Shown: positions 10,054 through 19,002, counted from the stretch's first letter. The stretch is 64,000 nt of DNA from Pseudidiomarina aestuarii (GCF_003987355.1 NZ_PIPR01000001.1:62001-126000), one strand, 5' to 3'. Translations and numbers: made by a program. Notes: generated by a model not told the origin, from the letters alone.

Positions 10054-10159
10054 CCCGCCGCTTAAATCAGTCTCTCGAAGTTTATTTAAAAACAAGCGTT
10101 CCTTGCTGCTGCCGGTGCGACTGAGCCAATACAGTAGCTATGAACCATAAGGAGCAGAA

Positions 10160-10531
10160 ATGCGTCATTATGAAATCGTATTCATGGTCCATCCGGACCA
10201 GAGCGAGCAAGTACCTGGCATGATCGAGCGTTACAGCGAGACCATCAAAGCAGGTAACGGTACTATTCATCGTCTAGAAGACTGGGGCCGTCGTCAATTG
10301 GCTTACCCAATCAACAAGTTGCATAAAGCACACTATGTGTTGATGAACATCGAAGCGTCGTCTGATGTTGTTGACGAGCTGGAAACAGCATTCCGATACA
10401 ATGATGCGGTATTGCGCAACATGATTATGCGTAAGAAAGAAGCGGAAACTGAAGTCTCGCACCAAATGGGCAAGAAAGATGACCGTCGTTCAGACCGTAA
10501 CGAAGAGCAGGACGATAACGAAGCGGCATAA
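10160..10531 (+). CDS. rpsF: 30S ribosomal protein S6
   Basis: S6 binds the 16S rRNA central domain as a heterodimer with S18. The 123-residue protein starts [20 protein letters not shown], the canonical S6 N-terminus, and ends in the acidic tail ([14 protein letters not shown]) found in gammaproteobacterial S6. An AAGGAG ribosome-binding site precedes the ATG. It is the first gene of rpsF-priB-rpsR-rplI. Confidence 0.98.
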   Translation: MRHYEIVFMVHPDQSEQVPGMIERYSETIKAGNGTIHRLEDWGRRQLAYPINKLHKAHYVLMNIEASSDVVDELETAFRYNDAVLRNMIMRKKEAETEVSHQMGKKDDRRSDRNEEQDDNEAA

Positions 10532-10534
10532 GCC

Positions 10535-11105
<571 letters not shown>

Positions 11106-11147
11106 GCCAGTAAACGAACGATCTGACTAGATTTGAGGTAGCGAACA

Positions 11148-11600
11148 ATGGAAATTATTCTATTAGACAAAGTAGCCAACTTAGGCGGCTTGGGTGACCA
11201 AGTTGCAGTGAAGTCTGGTTATGCACGTAACTTTTTATTCCCACAGGGCAAAGCTGTTCCAGCAACGCAAGCAAACATCAAGGTGTTTGAAGAGCGTCGC
11301 GCTGAATTAGAAGCGAAAATCGCTGCTGATTTGGCTGCTGCTGAAGAACGCGCTGCGCAAGTTAACGCGTTGGAAGCAGTTGTGATTTCTTCTAAAGCGG
11401 GTGACGAAGGTAAATTGTTTGGTTCAATCGGTACTCGTGACATCGCTGATGCGATCACCGCAGCTGGTGTAGCTGTGAAGAAAAGCGAAGTCTTGTTGCC
11501 AAACGGTACCCTCCGCGATGTGGGCGAGTATGATATCGAACTGCATTTGCATGCGGATGTATTTGCAACTGTAAAGTTGCAAGTAGTTGCTGCAGATTAA
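11148..11600 (+). CDS. rplI: 50S ribosomal protein L9
   Basis: L9, 150 residues, binds 23S rRNA domain V near the L1 stalk. The N-terminal domain ([19 protein letters not shown], then the conserved [13 protein letters not shown]), the connecting helix and the C-terminal rRNA-binding domain are all present. It is the last gene of the S6 operon and is followed by a strong terminator. Confidence 0.98.
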   Translation: MEIILLDKVANLGGLGDQVAVKSGYARNFLFPQGKAVPATQANIKVFEERRAELEAKIAADLAAAEERAAQVNALEAVVISSKAGDEGKLFGSIGTRDIADAITAAGVAVKKSEVLLPNGTLRDVGEYDIELHLHADVFATVKLQVVAAD

Positions 11601-11616
11601 GTTTCTTAATCATCGT

Positions 11617-11648
11617 AAAAAAAGCTGCTCTCGAGCAGCTTTTTTTTT
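11617..11648 (+). terminator. Rho-independent terminator of the rpsF-rplI operon
   Basis: An A-run, the inverted repeat AGCTGCTC/GAGCAGCT and a run of nine T. It closes the ribosomal operon; the flanking A-run means it may also act on the other strand. Confidence 0.92.
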
Positions 11649-11669
11649 GGATTTTTTCAGTGCTTGATA

Positions 11670-11696
11670 AACCTTTTCAGCATAGCCTTACACTAA
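11670..11696 (+). promoter_or_regulatory. Candidate ECF-type promoter of the sigma/anti-sigma operon
   Basis: AACCTTT (11670-11676) is followed, 13 bases later, by ACACTAA (11690-11696), about 47 bases before the sigma gene. AAC-containing -35 elements are typical of ECF sigma factors, which commonly autoregulate. The same arrangement recurs upstream of the small envelope protein gene (AACCTTT at 18625, then CGACTTAA). The functional assignment is inference. Confidence 0.4.
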
Positions 11697-11742
11697 TTAA
11701 GCAGAAACCAATAAAGCTGTAGTACAAAAATAAGGAAGATCG

Positions 11743-12300
11743 GTGACAGCACAAGTCATTACAGCTCATGCATTTAACGACCCAGATGTGCACCTCGTTG
11801 AGAGGGCCAGTGACGGCGATATGCAAGCGTTCCAAGCACTCTTTGAGAGGCACCATCGTCGCGTCTATGGATTAGTGTTGCGGTTAGCGGGAAATATTGA
11901 TGTAGCACAAGATCTAACGCAGGAAGTGTTCATTCAGTTGTGGAGCGCACTGAAATCATTTCGCGGCGAGAGTAAGTTCAGCACGTGGCTGCATACCGTT
12001 GCGACCCGAGTCGCCATCTCGGAATTGCGCAAACAGAAACGCTGGTTTGCGCGTTTACATACAGCTGGAGATGACGACTACGATCATCATTTAGTACACG
12101 AAGACAGTGCTGACTTGAGCGAGCTTGACCGTTTGATACAAAAGTTACCACCACAAACTCGTTGGGTATTCGTATTGCACTGTATTGAAGGTTTACGACA
12201 TGAGGAAGTTAGTCAGGAGCTTGGTATTGCAGTTGGCACTAGTAAAGCTCAGGTACACAGAGCTCGTACGTTGTTAGAGGAGTGGTTGAGTCATGAGTGA
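11743..12300 (+). CDS. RNA polymerase sigma factor, ECF subfamily
   Basis: A 185-residue extracytoplasmic-function sigma factor. Sigma region 2 is at about residues 25-95 (FERHHRRVYGLVLRLAGNID, then AQDLTQEVFIQLWSALKSF, with FSTWLHTVATRVAISELRKQ after it). Region 4 is at about 125-180, with the helix-turn-helix EEVSQELGIAVGTSKAQVHRAR. There is no region 1.1 or 3, as expected for the subfamily. The start is GTG, preceded by AAGGA. The gene overlaps the following anti-sigma-like gene by eight bases and is co-transcribed with a DUF4097-type exported protein. I cannot assign it to a named ECF group from sequence alone; envelope sensing is inferred from the neighbours. Confidence 0.93.
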   Translation: MTAQVITAHAFNDPDVHLVERASDGDMQAFQALFERHHRRVYGLVLRLAGNIDVAQDLTQEVFIQLWSALKSFRGESKFSTWLHTVATRVAISELRKQKRWFARLHTAGDDDYDHHLVHEDSADLSELDRLIQKLPPQTRWVFVLHCIEGLRHEEVSQELGIAVGTSKAQVHRARTLLEEWLSHE

Positions 12301-12817
12301 ATCAACGAAAACGAATGCACGAAAACGTCTTGATGATTTGATCTTGGACGCGACCCAAACACCGGAACGTTATGAGCCACCGCAAAATTTATGGCGTGGT
12401 ATTGAACATGGCTTGACGCGTCAGCAGCAACGTTCTCCGGTCTGGCTTCGTTACGTTTGGGCGAGTGCTGCGGTCATGGTTGTTGCAATCAGTGCGATGA
12501 CATTGCAGTGGGTACCGACTCAATCAAATGATGAAGTTCCAGAAATTATGCGGTTGATTACAGCAGTCAATCAGCACCATGAATCACAACGAAACCTATT
12601 GTTGACGAGTATCCAAAGCTCGGGTGTGACGGCTGGGGAACTCAGCAGTCAAACCGAACTGGAGCAACTGCGCCAAGCAGCAGCCCAGGTTACTCAGCAG
12701 CTCATGGACGATCCGAACAATCAATCATTGTGGCAGTTGCTGCAATGGCTACATCAACAAGAACTGGAATTATTAAAAGCGAACTTTGCGCCACGTCAAA
12801 ACTGGCAACAAGCTTAA
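12293..12817 (+). CDS. Probable membrane-spanning anti-sigma factor
   Basis: A 174-residue protein with a charged cytoplasmic N-terminal part (about 55 residues), one membrane segment at about residues 60-82 (YVWASAAVMVVAISAMTLQW), and a periplasmic glutamine/leucine-rich helical region with coiled-coil character (TELEQLRQAAAQVTQQLMDD). It has no cysteine, so it is not a zinc-binding (ZAS) anti-sigma factor. Function is inferred from topology and from the eight-base overlap with the ECF sigma gene. The N-terminal segment PPQNLWRGIEHGLTRQQQR would be the sigma-binding part. It could instead be an accessory membrane protein of the same operon. Confidence 0.75.
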   Translation: MSESTKTNARKRLDDLILDATQTPERYEPPQNLWRGIEHGLTRQQQRSPVWLRYVWASAAVMVVAISAMTLQWVPTQSNDEVPEIMRLITAVNQHHESQRNLLLTSIQSSGVTAGELSSQTELEQLRQAAAQVTQQLMDDPNNQSLWQLLQWLHQQELELLKANFAPRQNWQQA

Positions 12818-12829
12818 GGAGTACGAACG

Positions 12830-13780
12830 ATGAAATGGTTAAAACTCATTACTGTAGTTGGTCTAGTCACAGTTGCTCAGTTTGCAACGAAGGTTGCGGC
12901 GAAAGAAGTAGATCAGACATTATCGGTTGAGCCTGGTGTCCAAGTGTTTGTCGATAATATGCGTGGGCATGTCAAGGTTCTCGGGTGGGGGCAGTCCTCC
13001 GCATCAATATCCGGGACCATTGATGAGGAAGCGACGGACTTCATTTTTGAAAAACGCGGCAATGCTCTGATTGTTGAGGTCAAAATGCCCCGCAATAAGC
13101 GCTATTACAATGACAATGGATCGGACTTGGTATTACGCATTCCGTATGAATCTATGGTTGATGTCAGCGGTATTTCCTCAGACTTTACGGTTAAAGATAT
13201 TCGTCAGGGTACTCGCGTCACCACAATTAGTGGCGATATTGATGCCAATAGCTTGGATCAGAATGTCCGTTTAAAGACTACCAGTGGCGATGTATCTGGG
13301 CGTAAATTAAATGGCGATGTTGAATTGGTATCGGTAAGTGGTGATGTGAATGACGCCGATGGAGATCAACAACGCGGCGTATTCCAATCCACGAGCGGTG
13401 ATGTCGCTGTGGTCACCAACGCCAGTGAGGTTCGCGCTGAGTCAATCTCGGGTGATGTAAACTTAACTACAGAGCGTGCTAATGACGTGACAGCGACTTC
13501 GGTCAGCGGTGATGTGAGTGTACGAGTTGAGCTGAACGATAATGGGCGTTTGCGCGGCAATACAGTGAGCGGCGATATGGCGATTACATTTAAGGGTACC
13601 CCGAACTTTCGACTCGATGCTGAAGCGAGCGCTAGCGGTGATATTACCAATCGTTTGACCGATGATGAGCCACGTCGTCCAAAGTATGGGCCTGGCGCAA
13701 GTTTGACGATGACCGTAGGTAATGGTTCCGGCAATGTTAAACTGAACTCGGTCAGCGGCAATATCGTTATTCGAAATTAA
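12830..13780 (+). CDS. Exported SGD-repeat protein (DUF4097-like beta-helix)
   Basis: A 316-residue protein with a signal peptide (MKWLKLITVVGLVTVAQFATKVAA) and a repeat-built mature part. From about residue 130 to 275 the tripeptide SGD occurs eight times, mostly as SGDV or SGDI, spaced about 18-30 residues apart, with related variants SGISSD, GSGNV and VSGNI around it. This is the pattern of DUF4097 / LiaX-like proteins, which form a right-handed parallel beta-helix. It is the third gene of the ECF sigma operon, 12 bases after the anti-sigma gene, and a terminator follows. In other bacteria such proteins accompany envelope-stress regulators; here a sensor or surface-effector role is inference. 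Confidence 0.85.
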   Translation: MKWLKLITVVGLVTVAQFATKVAAKEVDQTLSVEPGVQVFVDNMRGHVKVLGWGQSSASISGTIDEEATDFIFEKRGNALIVEVKMPRNKRYYNDNGSDLVLRIPYESMVDVSGISSDFTVKDIRQGTRVTTISGDIDANSLDQNVRLKTTSGDVSGRKLNGDVELVSVSGDVNDADGDQQRGVFQSTSGDVAVVTNASEVRAESISGDVNLTTERANDVTATSVSGDVSVRVELNDNGRLRGNTVSGDMAITFKGTPNFRLDAEASASGDITNRLTDDEPRRPKYGPGASLTMTVGNGSGNVKLNSVSGNIVIRN

Positions 13781-13792
13781 ATACCTCTGCAA

Positions 13793-13824
13793 AAAGCGGG
13801 TTGCCTGACGCAATCCGCTTTCTT
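13793..13824 (+). terminator. Terminator of the ECF sigma operon
   Basis: AAAGCGGGTTGC/GCAATCCGCTTT (12-base stem with one G-T pair, 5-base loop), then TCTT. The T-run is short, so efficiency is uncertain. Confidence 0.75.
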
Positions 13825-13885
13825 CATTCTGCTAGTTTTTGTATAGTCTCCCTCTAGCTAAAATTATTCGAGCAGCGGGACAAGC

Positions 13886-15298
13886 ATGGCCACTTCGCGC
13901 ACCAAGGAAAAACCGCGCAATGACGCGAAATTAGATGCGATCAAAACGCCTCCACACTCTATTGAAGCCGAGCAATCCGTATTGGGTGGACTCATGCTCG
14001 ACAACAATGCATGGGATACTATTGCTGGTGAACTTATTGCGGATGATTTTTATCATCGTGGGCATAAGCTGATTTTTACCGCAATGCATCGTCTTGCCGA
14101 TCGCACACAACCCATTGACTTGGTCACTGTATCTGAATCTCTGGAATTATCTGGTGAGTTACAAGATGTCGGTGGTTTCGCTTATCTGGGTGAGATTGCA
14201 AAAAATACACCGAGTGCAGCCAATATTCGGGCATATGCTCAAATTGTTCGTGAGCGAGCCGTTATTCGGGAAATGATTGCTGCTGCCAATGAAATTGCAG
14301 AGTCAGGTTTTGATACGCAAAATCGAACCTCAAGCGAGCTGCTCGATATCGCCGAAAGTAAAGTTTTCAAAATTGCGGAAAAGCGCACCAGCGCAACAGA
14401 TGGGCCGCAGCCAATCACGCCGATACTAGAGCGAACCATCAACCGTATTGATGAGCTTAGTCGAAGTAAGAACCACAATGGTGTGACCGGGGTCTCAACA
14501 GGGTTTTATGATCTCGACCAAATGACAGCAGGTTTACAGCCATCTGACTTGATCATCGTTGCGGCTCGTCCGTCGATGGGGAAGACGACCTTTGCAATGA
14601 ACTTGTGTGAGAATGTTGCTATGCGCAATGACAAGCCGGTTCTGGTCTTTAGTTTGGAAATGCCGTCAGAACAAATCATGATGAGGATGTTGGCATCACT
14701 GAGTCATGTTGACCAAACGCGTATTCGAACGGGGCGATTGCAAGACGAAGAATGGACGCGGATTGCTTCGACTATCAATATCCTCAAAGAACGCAATAAC
14801 ATGTTTATTGATGACTCGTCAGGACTGACACCCACCGAACTGCGCTCGCGAGCGCGTCGAGTATTTCGTGAGTCAGGTGGGCTATCGATGATTATGGTCG
14901 ATTATTTGCAGCTCATGACGGTGCCAGGTATGTCTGAGAATCGGACGTTAGAGATTGGCGAGATTTCACGGTCGTTAAAAGCACTCGCTAAAGAATTGCA
15001 GGTACCTGTGGTTGCATTGTCGCAGCTGAATCGATCATTGGAGCAACGGACGAACAAGCGTCCCGTGAACTCTGACCTTCGGGAGTCTGGATCCATTGAG
15101 CAAGATGCTGACGTCATTATGTTTATCTATCGAGATGAGGTCTATCATCCTGAGTCGGAGAACAAAGGGCTGGCAGAGGTAATCATTGGGAAACAGCGGA
15201 ACGGGCCGATAGGTGCGGTGGACCTGAAATTCCAGGGGCATTTATCGCGGTTTGAAAATTTAGCGCGACGGGAACCAGACGAGCACTCGCGTCACTGA
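13886..15298 (+). CDS. dnaB: Replicative DNA helicase
   Basis: The hexameric 5'-3' helicase that unwinds DNA at the replication fork and recruits primase. The 470-residue protein has the N-terminal collar domain (PPHSIEAEQSVLGGLMLDN, about 22-130), a linker, and the RecA-like motor with Walker A ARPSMGKTT at about 226-234, the B-motif region IMVDYLQLM and the DnaB signature around SQLNRSLEQRTNKRP. No intein is present. It lies downstream of the ribosomal block, as in E. coli where dnaB is near rpsF-rplI, and is convergent with zur, 10 bases away. Confidence 0.98.
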   Translation: MATSRTKEKPRNDAKLDAIKTPPHSIEAEQSVLGGLMLDNNAWDTIAGELIADDFYHRGHKLIFTAMHRLADRTQPIDLVTVSESLELSGELQDVGGFAYLGEIAKNTPSAANIRAYAQIVRERAVIREMIAAANEIAESGFDTQNRTSSELLDIAESKVFKIAEKRTSATDGPQPITPILERTINRIDELSRSKNHNGVTGVSTGFYDLDQMTAGLQPSDLIIVAARPSMGKTTFAMNLCENVAMRNDKPVLVFSLEMPSEQIMMRMLASLSHVDQTRIRTGRLQDEEWTRIASTINILKERNNMFIDDSSGLTPTELRSRARRVFRESGGLSMIMVDYLQLMTVPGMSENRTLEIGEISRSLKALAKELQVPVVALSQLNRSLEQRTNKRPVNSDLRESGSIEQDADVIMFIYRDEVYHPESENKGLAEVIIGKQRNGPIGAVDLKFQGHLSRFENLARREPDEHSRH

Positions 15299-15308
15299 GT
15301 TGAGTGAA

Positions 15309-15755
15309 TTAGCTTGCGTTGCAATCTTGGCACAACCCATGTGCCTCGATGGTCTGCGTTGCAACGCGAAAACCTTGCCCTTCAGCTTGTTTGCGTAGCG
15401 CATCATAAACCCCATCTGATTGAATCTCTTGGACGTTACCACAGGATTCACAAATGAGCATTTGTACTGGATGTTGATGGTCAAAATGGCTACATAGAAC
15501 GTAGCTGTTTGATGAAGTGATTTTGTGGACGAAACCTTGTTCTTGCAAAAAGTCCAGCGCACGGTAAATAGTTGGTGGTTTAGCGTTAGGAACGGCTGCT
15601 CGGAGCTTATCGAGCAGATCATACGCGCCAACTGCGCCAGACTCGCCAGCTAGGATCTCGAACACTTCACGGCGCGCCGGAGTAAGTCGAGCACCGCGTT
15701 GTTCGCATATTTTTTCGGCTTTGGTGATAAGCCGCAGGGTTTCTTTTGAAGTCAT
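15309..15755 (-). CDS. zur: Zinc uptake regulation protein Zur (Fur family)
   Basis: A 148-residue Fur-family zinc-responsive repressor. The winged-helix half reads LTKAEKICEQRGARLTPARREVF-like sequence (visible as TKAEKICEQRGARLTPARRE) followed by AKPPTIYRALDFLQEQGFVHK, which matches E. coli Zur more closely than Fur. The dimerisation half has the metal-binding SYVLCSHFDHQHPVQ and the structural zinc cysteines CESC and CQDC. It ends 10 bases from dnaB (convergent) and is divergent from the exported amidase gene across 85 bases. dusA lies one gene away, as in E. coli, where zur and dusA are also near neighbours. I saw no clear Zur box in the window. Confidence 0.93.
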   Translation of the reverse strand: MTSKETLRLITKAEKICEQRGARLTPARREVFEILAGESGAVGAYDLLDKLRAAVPNAKPPTIYRALDFLQEQGFVHKITSSNSYVLCSHFDHQHPVQMLICESCGNVQEIQSDGVYDALRKQAEGQGFRVATQTIEAHGLCQDCNAS

Positions 15756-15840
15756 AGCGCAAGTTTACCACGGGGTTTACGACTGGGATAGACTCAGTCG
15801 TTCAGCTTTTCTCGATTCATCTTCTAGAGAGAGAATAATA

Positions 15841-17406
15841 ATGAAGAAGTGGTTTGTAGGATACCTATTCGCCTTGCTGATGAGTATCGGCGCGGTCGTA
15901 CATTCAGCCGTTGCGGCCGAACTCGATTTACAGGAATTTAGTGTTGATCAATTACAAGAAGGCATGGCTAACGGCGACTTCACTAGCGTGGACGTGGTGA
16001 ACTTCTATTTAGCGCGAATCTATCAGCACAACCAAGACGGTGCTGATTTGCGCGCGGTGAACACGCTGCTGGACAGTGAAACACTGCATCAAATAGCTGA
16101 AACGCTCGATGCCGAGCGCTCTGCAGGTAATGTTCGCGGACCCTTACATGGCATTCCGGTGCTTCTGAAAGACAACATCGATACGGCAGACGGGATGCCG
16201 AATACCGGTGGCTCGTGGTTACTTAGAGAGCATTTTGCACCGGATGATGCCTTTATTGTGCAGCGTCTTCGTGCTGCGGGTGCCATCATTATGGGTAAAG
16301 CTAATTTGAGTGAGTGGGCGAATTTTCGCTCCACGTCATCGGCTTCGGGTTGGAGTAGCTTTGGTGGTCAGGTCAAGAATCCGTTCGATACCTCGCGCAC
16401 AGCTTGTGGCTCAAGCTCGGGCTCTGCAGCAGCCGTGAGCGCGAACTTTGTTGCGCTTGCGGTCGGTACTGAAACGGACGGTTCATTGACTTGTCCAGCG
16501 ACGATTAACGGGGTTGTTACCATCAAGCCAACCGTTGGACTCCTGAGTCGTGACGGGATTATTCCGATTTCGTCGAGTCAAGATACTGCTGGCCCGCTGA
16601 CGCGAACCGTTCGTGATGCTGTGTATCTATTGAACGCCATGACTGGACAGGATAGTGCTGATGCTGCCAGCTTCGATGCAGCAGTCGATTTCACGGCACA
16701 TTTAAAAGCGGATGGTTTACGCGGCAAGCGTATAGGTATCGTCCGTGAGCTGGCCGGCTATCATGCGGGTGTTGATGCGTTGTTTGAACAGCAACTTGCC
16801 GTATTGCAGGAAGCAGGTGCGGAATTAGTCGATGAGCTCTCATTCCCAAATGGTCGCAACTGGGGTGGGGATGAATTCACGGTTTTGTTGCACGAGTTCA
16901 AAGCCGATATGCAAGCGTATTTTGAGGCAAGCCCTCACCCTGATTACGCATCCTTAAGCGACCTGATTGCAGCGAACCAAGCACATGCGAGTCGAGTGAT
17001 GCCGTGGTTTGGTCAAGAGTTATTCGAGATGGCAGAGCAACGCACAGCTGAACAACAAGAAGCCTACGAGCAAGCTCGGGCTGACGCGAAACGTAAAGCA
17101 GGCACCGAGGGTATCGATGCGCTATTAGAAGCGCATGATCTTGATTTGTTGATTGCTCCGACAGGTGGACCGGCCTGGAAAATTGACTTGATTACTGGCG
17201 ACCACTTTCTCGGGTCCGCGAGCGGAGCCGCGGCGGTTGCAGGATACCCACACATCAGTGTGCCTATGGGCTTTGTGCATCATTTACCGATTGGTTTGAG
17301 TTTCTTTGGGACAGCAAAGAGTGAACCGATACTGATTGAAGCCGCATACGACTTCGAGCAGCGTACTAAAGCACGTCGCGCGCCAAAGTTGACTGCGCCA
17401 CTCTAG
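15841..17406 (+). CDS. Exported amidase (amidase-signature family)
   Basis: A 521-residue secreted member of the amidase-signature (GatA/fatty-acid-amide-hydrolase) superfamily. The start at 15841 begins a signal peptide (MKKWFVGYLFALLMSIGAVV, cleavage near VAA-E); the frame extends 40 codons further upstream but not in a plausible leader. The Ser-cisSer-Lys triad is visible: lysine in PVLLKDNIDTADGMPNTGGS, and the serine-rich ACGSSSGSAAAVSANFVALA followed by GTETDGSLTCPA. The substrate cannot be read from sequence. It stands alone between zur and dusA and fits the theme of exported hydrolases in this window. Confidence 0.88.
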   Translation: MKKWFVGYLFALLMSIGAVVHSAVAAELDLQEFSVDQLQEGMANGDFTSVDVVNFYLARIYQHNQDGADLRAVNTLLDSETLHQIAETLDAERSAGNVRGPLHGIPVLLKDNIDTADGMPNTGGSWLLREHFAPDDAFIVQRLRAAGAIIMGKANLSEWANFRSTSSASGWSSFGGQVKNPFDTSRTACGSSSGSAAAVSANFVALAVGTETDGSLTCPATINGVVTIKPTVGLLSRDGIIPISSSQDTAGPLTRTVRDAVYLLNAMTGQDSADAASFDAAVDFTAHLKADGLRGKRIGIVRELAGYHAGVDALFEQQLAVLQEAGAELVDELSFPNGRNWGGDEFTVLLHEFKADMQAYFEASPHPDYASLSDLIAANQAHASRVMPWFGQELFEMAEQRTAEQQEAYEQARADAKRKAGTEGIDALLEAHDLDLLIAPTGGPAWKIDLITGDHFLGSASGAAAVAGYPHISVPMGFVHHLPIGLSFFGTAKSEPILIEAAYDFEQRTKARRAPKLTAPL

Positions 17407-17440
17407 GAAAGCTTACGCAATAAAACTGGTATTGAGTAAT

Positions 17441-17464
17441 GGGGCTGGTATCATACGCAGCCCC
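17441..17464 (+). other. Short inverted repeat before dusA
   Basis: GGGGCTG (17441-17447) pairs with CAGCCCC (17458-17464) across a 10-base loop. No T-run follows. It could be a weak terminator of the amidase gene or part of the dusA 5' region; TATCAT within it could be a -10 element. Confidence 0.35.
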
Positions 17465-17500
17465 AAATTATGTGGTTTGAGTTAGGTTAAACAGAGAGTC

Positions 17501-18502
17501 ATGAGTCAATTAATTGCTGTAGCACCGATGCTGGATTGGACTGATCGGCACTGTCGCTACTTTCATAGACAATTTTCTCAACACACCGTTCTATACACTG
17601 AAATGGTGACCACGGGAGCGATTCTATTTGGCCAACAAGATCACCTTGGGTTTAACGATGCCGAACAGCCTGTAGTTTTACAGCTTGGTGGTAGTGACCC
17701 AATAGCGATGGCTGAATGTACCGCTATCGCTTCAGAGCGCGGCTATCATGAAGTAAATATCAATGTTGGGTGTCCGTCTGAGCGCGTTCAAAATGGCAGC
17801 TTCGGCGCGTGTTTGATGACAACGCCTGAGACTATCGCTGAGTGTGTGGAAGCAATGCGGAAGTCTGCGCCTACGGCGCGTATCTCGGTGAAAACTCGAT
17901 TGGGTATTGATGACCAAGATAGTGATGAGTTCTTGCAGCGCTTTATGGAACCTGTAATGGCGGCCGGCTGCCAACACTTTACGTTACATGCGCGGACCGC
18001 TTGGTTGAAGGGTCTCAGTCCAAAGCAGAATCGGGAAATTCCGCCGCTGCAGTATGATCGTGTCTACCGTATGAAAGAGCGCTATCCACAGCTCCACATC
18101 AGTATCAATGGTGGTATTAAAACTGCAGAAGCGATTGCTGAACATCTGCAGCGCGTTGATGGTGTTATGGTTGGTCGTGAGGCCTATCAAAATCCTGAGT
18201 TGATTGGCTCGTTTGACGGCATACTCGGCTATGACACCCATGTGCCCTCTACCGAACAGGTGCTGGTGGCAATGATTCCCTATATCGATAGTCATGTTCA
18301 GGCCGGTGGACGAGTCTGGCATGTGGTTCGGCATATGTTAGGTCTGTTCAACGGCCAACCGGGCGCGAAGCGTTGGCGGCAAGTCATGAGTCAACAAGGA
18401 CCAACCGCGCAATCTGCGGCAGAGTTATTTGAATTCGCGCTCAAAGAAGTGGCTGCAGCGCGCGAAAAATTTCACCAAAAAGTAGCGGAATACGCCAACT
18501 AA
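17501..18502 (+). CDS. dusA: tRNA-dihydrouridine(20/20a) synthase DusA
   Basis: Flavin enzyme that reduces uridine 20/20a in the tRNA D-loop with NADPH. The 333-residue sequence follows E. coli DusA throughout: VAPMLDWTDRHCRYF at the N-terminus, TEMVTTGAILFG, the catalytic-cysteine segment NVGCPSERVQNGSFGACLM, LHARTAWLKGLSPKQNREIP, and SINGGIKTAEA with VDGVMVGREAYQNP at the FMN phosphate site. The DusA-specific HARxAWLxGLSPKxNREIP motif separates it from DusB and DusC. The ATG lies 94 bases after the amidase gene. Confidence 0.96.
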   Translation: MSQLIAVAPMLDWTDRHCRYFHRQFSQHTVLYTEMVTTGAILFGQQDHLGFNDAEQPVVLQLGGSDPIAMAECTAIASERGYHEVNINVGCPSERVQNGSFGACLMTTPETIAECVEAMRKSAPTARISVKTRLGIDDQDSDEFLQRFMEPVMAAGCQHFTLHARTAWLKGLSPKQNREIPPLQYDRVYRMKERYPQLHISINGGIKTAEAIAEHLQRVDGVMVGREAYQNPELIGSFDGILGYDTHVPSTEQVLVAMIPYIDSHVQAGGRVWHVVRHMLGLFNGQPGAKRWRQVMSQQGPTAQSAAELFEFALKEVAAAREKFHQKVAEYAN

Positions 18503-18624
18503 CTATTCTGTGATGTCTCTCCGTTTCACCATCCTTGTAACCATCTTAGTCTCTGCTTTATCAGCAGGTAAAAATAAATATCAATAAAAACATATATTTA
18601 AATACAAAACATAAAAGTTGGCAC

Positions 18625-18652
18625 AACCTTTGCTCTGTTCTTATCGACTTAA
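18625..18652 (+). promoter_or_regulatory. Candidate ECF-type promoter of the small envelope-protein pair
   Basis: AACCTTT (18625-18631) is followed after 13 bases by CGACTTAA (18645-18652), about 55 bases before the ATG. The -35 heptamer, the spacing and the central ACT agree with the sequence before the ECF sigma gene at 11670-11696. The 120 bases upstream of it are very A/T-rich. Control by that sigma factor is a hypothesis. Confidence 0.35.
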
Positions 18653-18706
18653 CCAGTATTCACAGCCGTAACGTGAAGTATCAAAACCTCGATAAGGAAA
18701 ACGAAA

Positions 18707-18985
18707 ATGAACACCATGTTAAAAGTAGCGGTTGCAGCAGTTGTTTTGAGCGCATCTAGTAGTGCATTGGCAAACAATGACAAGTCGTCACTGGAATTGA
18801 ACTTAGGTGCAATGTTTAGCGCGCAAGTTGAGAGCATTCAAGTAGAGCTGGTGAATGCAACCAAATCTGCACTTGAAGCGACTGTAAATGATTGGAAACT
18901 TGCTTTTGCTGACGAAGAACAAGAACCTGCCGTCACCGTAGCAGCAGTGACCACTGACACTAAAGCGAAAGCTGCAGACGAGTAA
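18707..18985 (+). CDS. Small exported protein of unknown function
   Basis: A 92-residue protein that I do not recognise. It has a signal peptide (MNTMLKVAVAAVVLSASSSA, cleavage after ALA-NN) and a mature part of about 69 residues with an amphipathic-helical stretch (SAQVESIQVELVNATKSALE) and an alanine/threonine/acid-rich tail. It has no cysteine. AAGGAAA precedes the ATG. A 38-residue hydrophobic ORF follows 17 bases later with its own strong ribosome-binding site, and the two look like an operon. An ORF on the opposite strand covers the same bases but lacks coding character. Confidence 0.8.
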   Translation: MNTMLKVAVAAVVLSASSSALANNDKSSLELNLGAMFSAQVESIQVELVNATKSALEATVNDWKLAFADEEQEPAVTVAAVTTDTKAKAADE

Positions 18986-19002
18986 GAGTGGAGGTTCCAA
19001 GG

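Noticed and set aside
10054-10159. S6:S18-binding leader RNA before rpsF
   Set aside because: The leader is long enough, but I could not find a convincing stem with the expected CCG-containing bulge by eye; a covariance search would be needed.
13160-13760. SGD-encoding repeats in the DUF4097-like gene as a DNA tandem repeat
   Set aside because: The nucleotide sequences of the repeats differ widely; only the protein pattern is repeated, so this is a beta-helix rather than a slippage array.
17401-17500. Zur-binding palindrome before dusA or the amidase gene
   Set aside because: The only inverted repeat (GGGGCTG/CAGCCCC) does not resemble the A/T-rich Zur consensus.
18513-18587. 24-codon ORF with a leader-like sequence (MSLRFTILVTILVSALSAGK) just behind dusA
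   Set aside because: No ribosome-binding sequence precedes it and it ends at once in A/T-rich DNA; too short to support.
18649-18837. Minus-strand ORF overlapping the start of the 92-residue exported protein gene
   Set aside because: The plus-strand gene has a signal peptide and ribosome-binding site; the minus frame is a shadow.
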